Positions 6,542 through 8,219 of a DNA stretch of 8,219 nt are shown piece after piece. The stretch spans positions 1 through 8,219 of the forward strand of contig RFJV01000433.1 of the NCBI GenBank assembly GCA_003694775.1, read 5' to 3'. The notes beneath the pieces were generated by a model. It was not told where the DNA came from and did not search any database. It saw nothing but the letters and a program-made list of their open reading frames with translations. The DNA is from Chloroflexota bacterium. GTDB taxonomy: Bacteria; Chloroflexota; Anaerolineae; 4572-78; J111. The translations under genes were made by a program, and so were the position numbers. How positions within the stretch are numbered: the stretch's first letter is position 1; each line of letters opens with the position of its first letter.

Positions 6542-8062
6542 ATGAAAGCCAACAGCCCCCCTCTGCTTTGCCGGAGAATCTTCAAAACCGGTAGCTACAT
6601 CAGCGCCGCGCCCACCCTGGCCGACCTGGACGGCGATGGGGCGCTGGAAATCATTGTGGCCGCGGACGCGCTGTATGTGTGGCGCGGCGATGGCCGCCGG
6701 CTGGCCGGATTTCCGGTTTACGGGCAAAACCATTTTGCCGCCCGGCCCGCCGTGGCCGACCTGGACGGCGACGGCCGGCCCGAAATTGTGGTGGGCTGTG
6801 ACGACAATGCAGTCTACGCCTTTAACGCCGCGGGCCAGACCGTCTCCGGGTGGCCGCAGGAAACCGGCGGCGATGTCTACAGCTCGCCCCGGCTGGTCGA
6901 CCTGGACGGCGATGGCCGGCTGGAGGTGGTGGTCGGGTCGGATGACGGGCGGGTGTATGCCTGGCGAGCCGACGGTTCGCCCCTGCCGGGTTGGCCCCGG
7001 CAGACCCGCGGCTTTGTGGCCGCTTCGCCGCTGGTGGTCGACCTGGACGGTGACGGCAGGCCGGAGGTGGTGGCCGGTTCCTGGGACCGGCAGGTGTATG
7101 CCTGGCGGGCAGACGGGACGGCCTTGCCCGGCTGGCCGCAGGCTACCGGACATCTGGTCTGGTCCACGGCTGTGGCCGGGGATGTGGACGGTGACGGGCA
7201 GATGGAGCTGTTTGCGGCCGCTGAGGGGCTGTACGCCTGGCGGGCCGACGGCTCGCCCCTGCCGGGCTGGCCGCAGTCTACGGCCAGCTTCAGTGTGGCC
7301 GCGCCCCGGCTGGTCGACCTGAACGGCGATGGCCGGCCGGAAATTCTGCTGGCTTCGGACCGGCTGTACGCCTGGCTGGCGGACGGGACGGCTGTGCCCG
7401 GTTTCCCGGTGGACCTGGGAACCTACTTTTGGGCCGCCCCCGCGGTGGCAGACCTGGACGGCGACGGCAGGCCGGAGATTGTGCTGGCCGGCTGGGATGG
7501 CCGGCTGGCCGTGCTGAACAGCGAGGGAAAAATGTTGGCGAGTGCAGAGCTGGGCGGGCCGGTGTTCGCCTCGCCGGTTCTGCTCGACTTGCCGGGGCGC
7601 GGCGGGGTGGAGATTTTTGTGGCCGGATGGGACGGCCGGGTAGGGGTGTGGGAGTTCGCCGTGCGGAAGACCGTCCCTCTACCGCCGACCCGGTCCGGAG
7701 GCCTGGCCGCGCCGCTCTATGCCGCCGGCAATTTCGACCGGATACCGGAGGCCCGGCCCCTGTTTGTTTCTGTCCCCGCGGGGCCATCCAGCCGGGCGGT
7801 TCTGCGCTACCGGGCCAGTTTTGAAACCGGCTGGCACACCTCGCCGTTGGTGGTTTGTGGGGGACGGCTGGTCGGCCTTATCCAGCCGTTTCTGGCCGGA
7901 ACCAGGGTGGACTGGCTGGCCTGGGTGGAGACCGGTCCCGGTGAGTGCCGGCGTTTCCCGCCGCGGGGTACGTACCGCTATTCGGTGAGGCCGGACTATC
8001 CGGCCCGGTTCCGGCGGCGGCTCAGGCAGGGGCTGGCCGGGAAGAGAAGAAGGAGGAAATAA
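6542..8062 (+). CDS. FG-GAP/VCBS-repeat beta-propeller protein without an evident signal peptide
   Basis: 506 residues from ATG 6542. A TTG at 6539 directly before it is an alternative start adding one residue. Residues 15-372 are eight propeller-like repeats of 45-47 residues, each with a D-x-D-G-D-G-type calcium loop: D28, D73, D120, D167, D214, D259 (with N261 in place of the second Asp) and D304, plus a degenerate unit at D349 (D-L-P-G-R-G). Most units continue with Y-A-W-x-A-D-G-x-x-x-P-G-W-P, so this is a seven- or eight-bladed propeller of the integrin-alpha/FG-GAP type. Residues 376-480 form a separate beta-rich domain (R-Y-R-A-S-F-E-T-G-W and P-P-R-G-T-Y-R-Y), possibly Ig-like, followed by a very basic tail (R488 onward). 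Such propellers usually bind glycans or proteins outside the cell, yet the first blade begins within 20 residues and no signal peptide or anchor is visible. Position 6542 is in the methyltransferase frame, three bases after its TGA stop. The role in the operon is unknown; adhesion or glycan recognition is a guess. Confidence 0.85.
   Translation: MKANSPPLLCRRIFKTGSYISAAPTLADLDGDGALEIIVAADALYVWRGDGRRLAGFPVYGQNHFAARPAVADLDGDGRPEIVVGCDDNAVYAFNAAGQTVSGWPQETGGDVYSSPRLVDLDGDGRLEVVVGSDDGRVYAWRADGSPLPGWPRQTRGFVAASPLVVDLDGDGRPEVVAGSWDRQVYAWRADGTALPGWPQATGHLVWSTAVAGDVDGDGQMELFAAAEGLYAWRADGSPLPGWPQSTASFSVAAPRLVDLNGDGRPEILLASDRLYAWLADGTAVPGFPVDLGTYFWAAPAVADLDGDGRPEIVLAGWDGRLAVLNSEGKMLASAELGGPVFASPVLLDLPGRGGVEIFVAGWDGRVGVWEFAVRKTVPLPPTRSGGLAAPLYAAGNFDRIPEARPLFVSVPAGPSSRAVLRYRASFETGWHTSPLVVCGGRLVGLIQPFLAGTRVDWLAWVETGPGECRRFPPRGTYRYSVRPDYPARFRRRLRQGLAGKRRRRK
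6623..7603 (+). repeat. Eight tandem FG-GAP coding repeats, some nearly identical at the DNA level
   Basis: The calcium-loop codons recur every 135-141 bases. The segments at 6956-6997 and 7232-7273 agree at 37 of 42 bases, and all five differences are synonymous. A third copy at 7097-7138 is more divergent. This indicates intragenic duplication with purifying selection or gene conversion between non-adjacent blades. Confidence 0.85.
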
Positions 8063-8083
8063 AAAAACCGGGCTGTGGCCCGG
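8061..8083 (-). terminator. Intrinsic terminator of the tRNA-Val gene
   Basis: A perfect 6-base-pair GC stem (CCGGGC/GCCCGG) with a four-base loop spans 8068-8083. On the minus strand it is followed by seven T residues (8067-8061). It begins seven bases after the tRNA 3' end. The T-tract shares bases with the TAA stop of the converging FG-GAP gene (8060-8062). On the plus strand no T-run follows the stem, so it should not terminate the operon efficiently. Confidence 0.85.
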
Positions 8084-8090
8084 CGGAGAG

Positions 8091-8164
8091 TGGGCGCAGC
8101 TGGACTCGAACCAGCGACCTCACGGATGTGAACCGTGCGCTCTGACCAACTGAGCTATGCACCC
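8091..8164 (-). tRNA. tRNA-Val (anticodon CAC)
   Basis: The 74-nt minus-strand sequence folds as a complete cloverleaf. The acceptor stem is GGGTGCA/TGCGCCC with one G-U pair, the D arm is GCTC...GAGC, and the anticodon stem CACGG/CCGTG closes a loop TTCACAT whose anticodon CAC reads GUG. The T arm is GCTGG-TTCGAGT-CCAGC and the discriminator is A. The 3' CCA is not encoded, so it must be added after transcription. It has its own promoter and terminator and converges on the operon. Confidence 0.96.
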
Positions 8165-8177
8165 GAATTCGCCCCCT

Positions 8178-8206
8178 ATTATACCATTACCCCCACAAAC
8201 GCGCAA
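8178..8206 (-). promoter_or_regulatory. Promoter of the tRNA-Val gene
   Basis: On the minus strand a perfect TATAAT (8178-8183) lies 17 bases downstream of TTGCGC (8201-8206, 4 of 6 to the -35 consensus). Transcription would start near 8171, giving about seven bases of 5' leader before the mature tRNA at 8164. The rest of 8165-8219 holds no gene that I can see. Confidence 0.75.
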
Positions 8207-8219
8207 ACCGGACACGAGA

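Noticed and set aside
6212..7153. Minus-strand open frame with internal repeats opposite the methyltransferase and FG-GAP genes
   Set aside because: The repeats mirror the FG-GAP units of the plus-strand gene; the product has no recognisable fold.
7945..8145. Plus-strand open frame of 66 residues running over the tRNA gene
   Set aside because: It overlaps the FG-GAP C-terminus and reads the antisense of tRNA-Val; the T-S-D-L-T-D-V-N-R-A-L string is a common tRNA-derived artefact.
1..8219. Apparent abundance of CCGCGG (about 26 by hand count, against roughly ten expected at about 65% GC)
   Set aside because: Most copies fall in Ala- and Leu-Ala-rich codon contexts such as GCC-GCG-G, so codon preference explains them; a genome-wide count would be needed to argue for a specific signal.

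Overview
This is a GC-rich, densely coded bacterial window. Its gene families, and a Y-Y-L-P-L-I motif in the left-hand secreted protein of a kind I associate with Chloroflexota (Anaerolineae-like) secreted proteins, make a Chloroflexota genome or metagenome bin the best guess. That placement is inference; no marker gene is present. I see no mobile element, CRISPR array or phage gene.

Layout. On the minus strand, from 1866 leftward off the window edge, lies the N-terminal 622 residues of a secreted clan GH-A-like glycoside hydrolase: signal peptide, a DUF11-like beta-sandwich, a catalytic barrel with a W-N-E-P acid/base motif and an L-T-E-T-G nucleophile motif, then the beginning of what may be a beta-propeller. 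A 114-base divergent intergenic region (1867-1980) follows. From it a tightly packed plus-strand operon of five genes runs to 8062: an O-antigen ligase/Wzy-like membrane protein (1981-3324), a winged-helix plus nucleotidyltransferase-fold protein (3328-4248), a B12-binding radical SAM enzyme (4233-5708), a class I SAM methyltransferase (5705-6538) and an FG-GAP calcium-repeat beta-propeller protein (6542-8062). Junctions are +3, -16, -4 and +3 bases, so the five are almost certainly co-transcribed and translationally coupled. Converging on the operon from the right is a complete minus-strand tRNA-Val(CAC) unit with its own promoter and intrinsic terminator; the terminator's T-tract overlaps the stop codon of the FG-GAP gene.

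How they may work together. The ligase/polymerase-like membrane protein and the divergent secreted hydrolase point to a cell-surface polysaccharide locus. The radical SAM enzyme (with a hydrophobic C-terminal helix) and the methyltransferase would be modification enzymes for the glycan or its lipid carrier; the nucleotidyltransferase-like protein has no assigned role. The FG-GAP protein would normally be secreted and bind glycan or protein, but it shows no signal peptide.

The points most worth a second look are: the FG-GAP protein without an export signal, whose gene lies in the same frame as the methyltransferase, separated from it only by one TGA and one TTG; the absence of a normal start codon for the O-antigen ligase gene; and a consensus-like promoter so close to the hydrolase ATG that its mRNA would be nearly leaderless.
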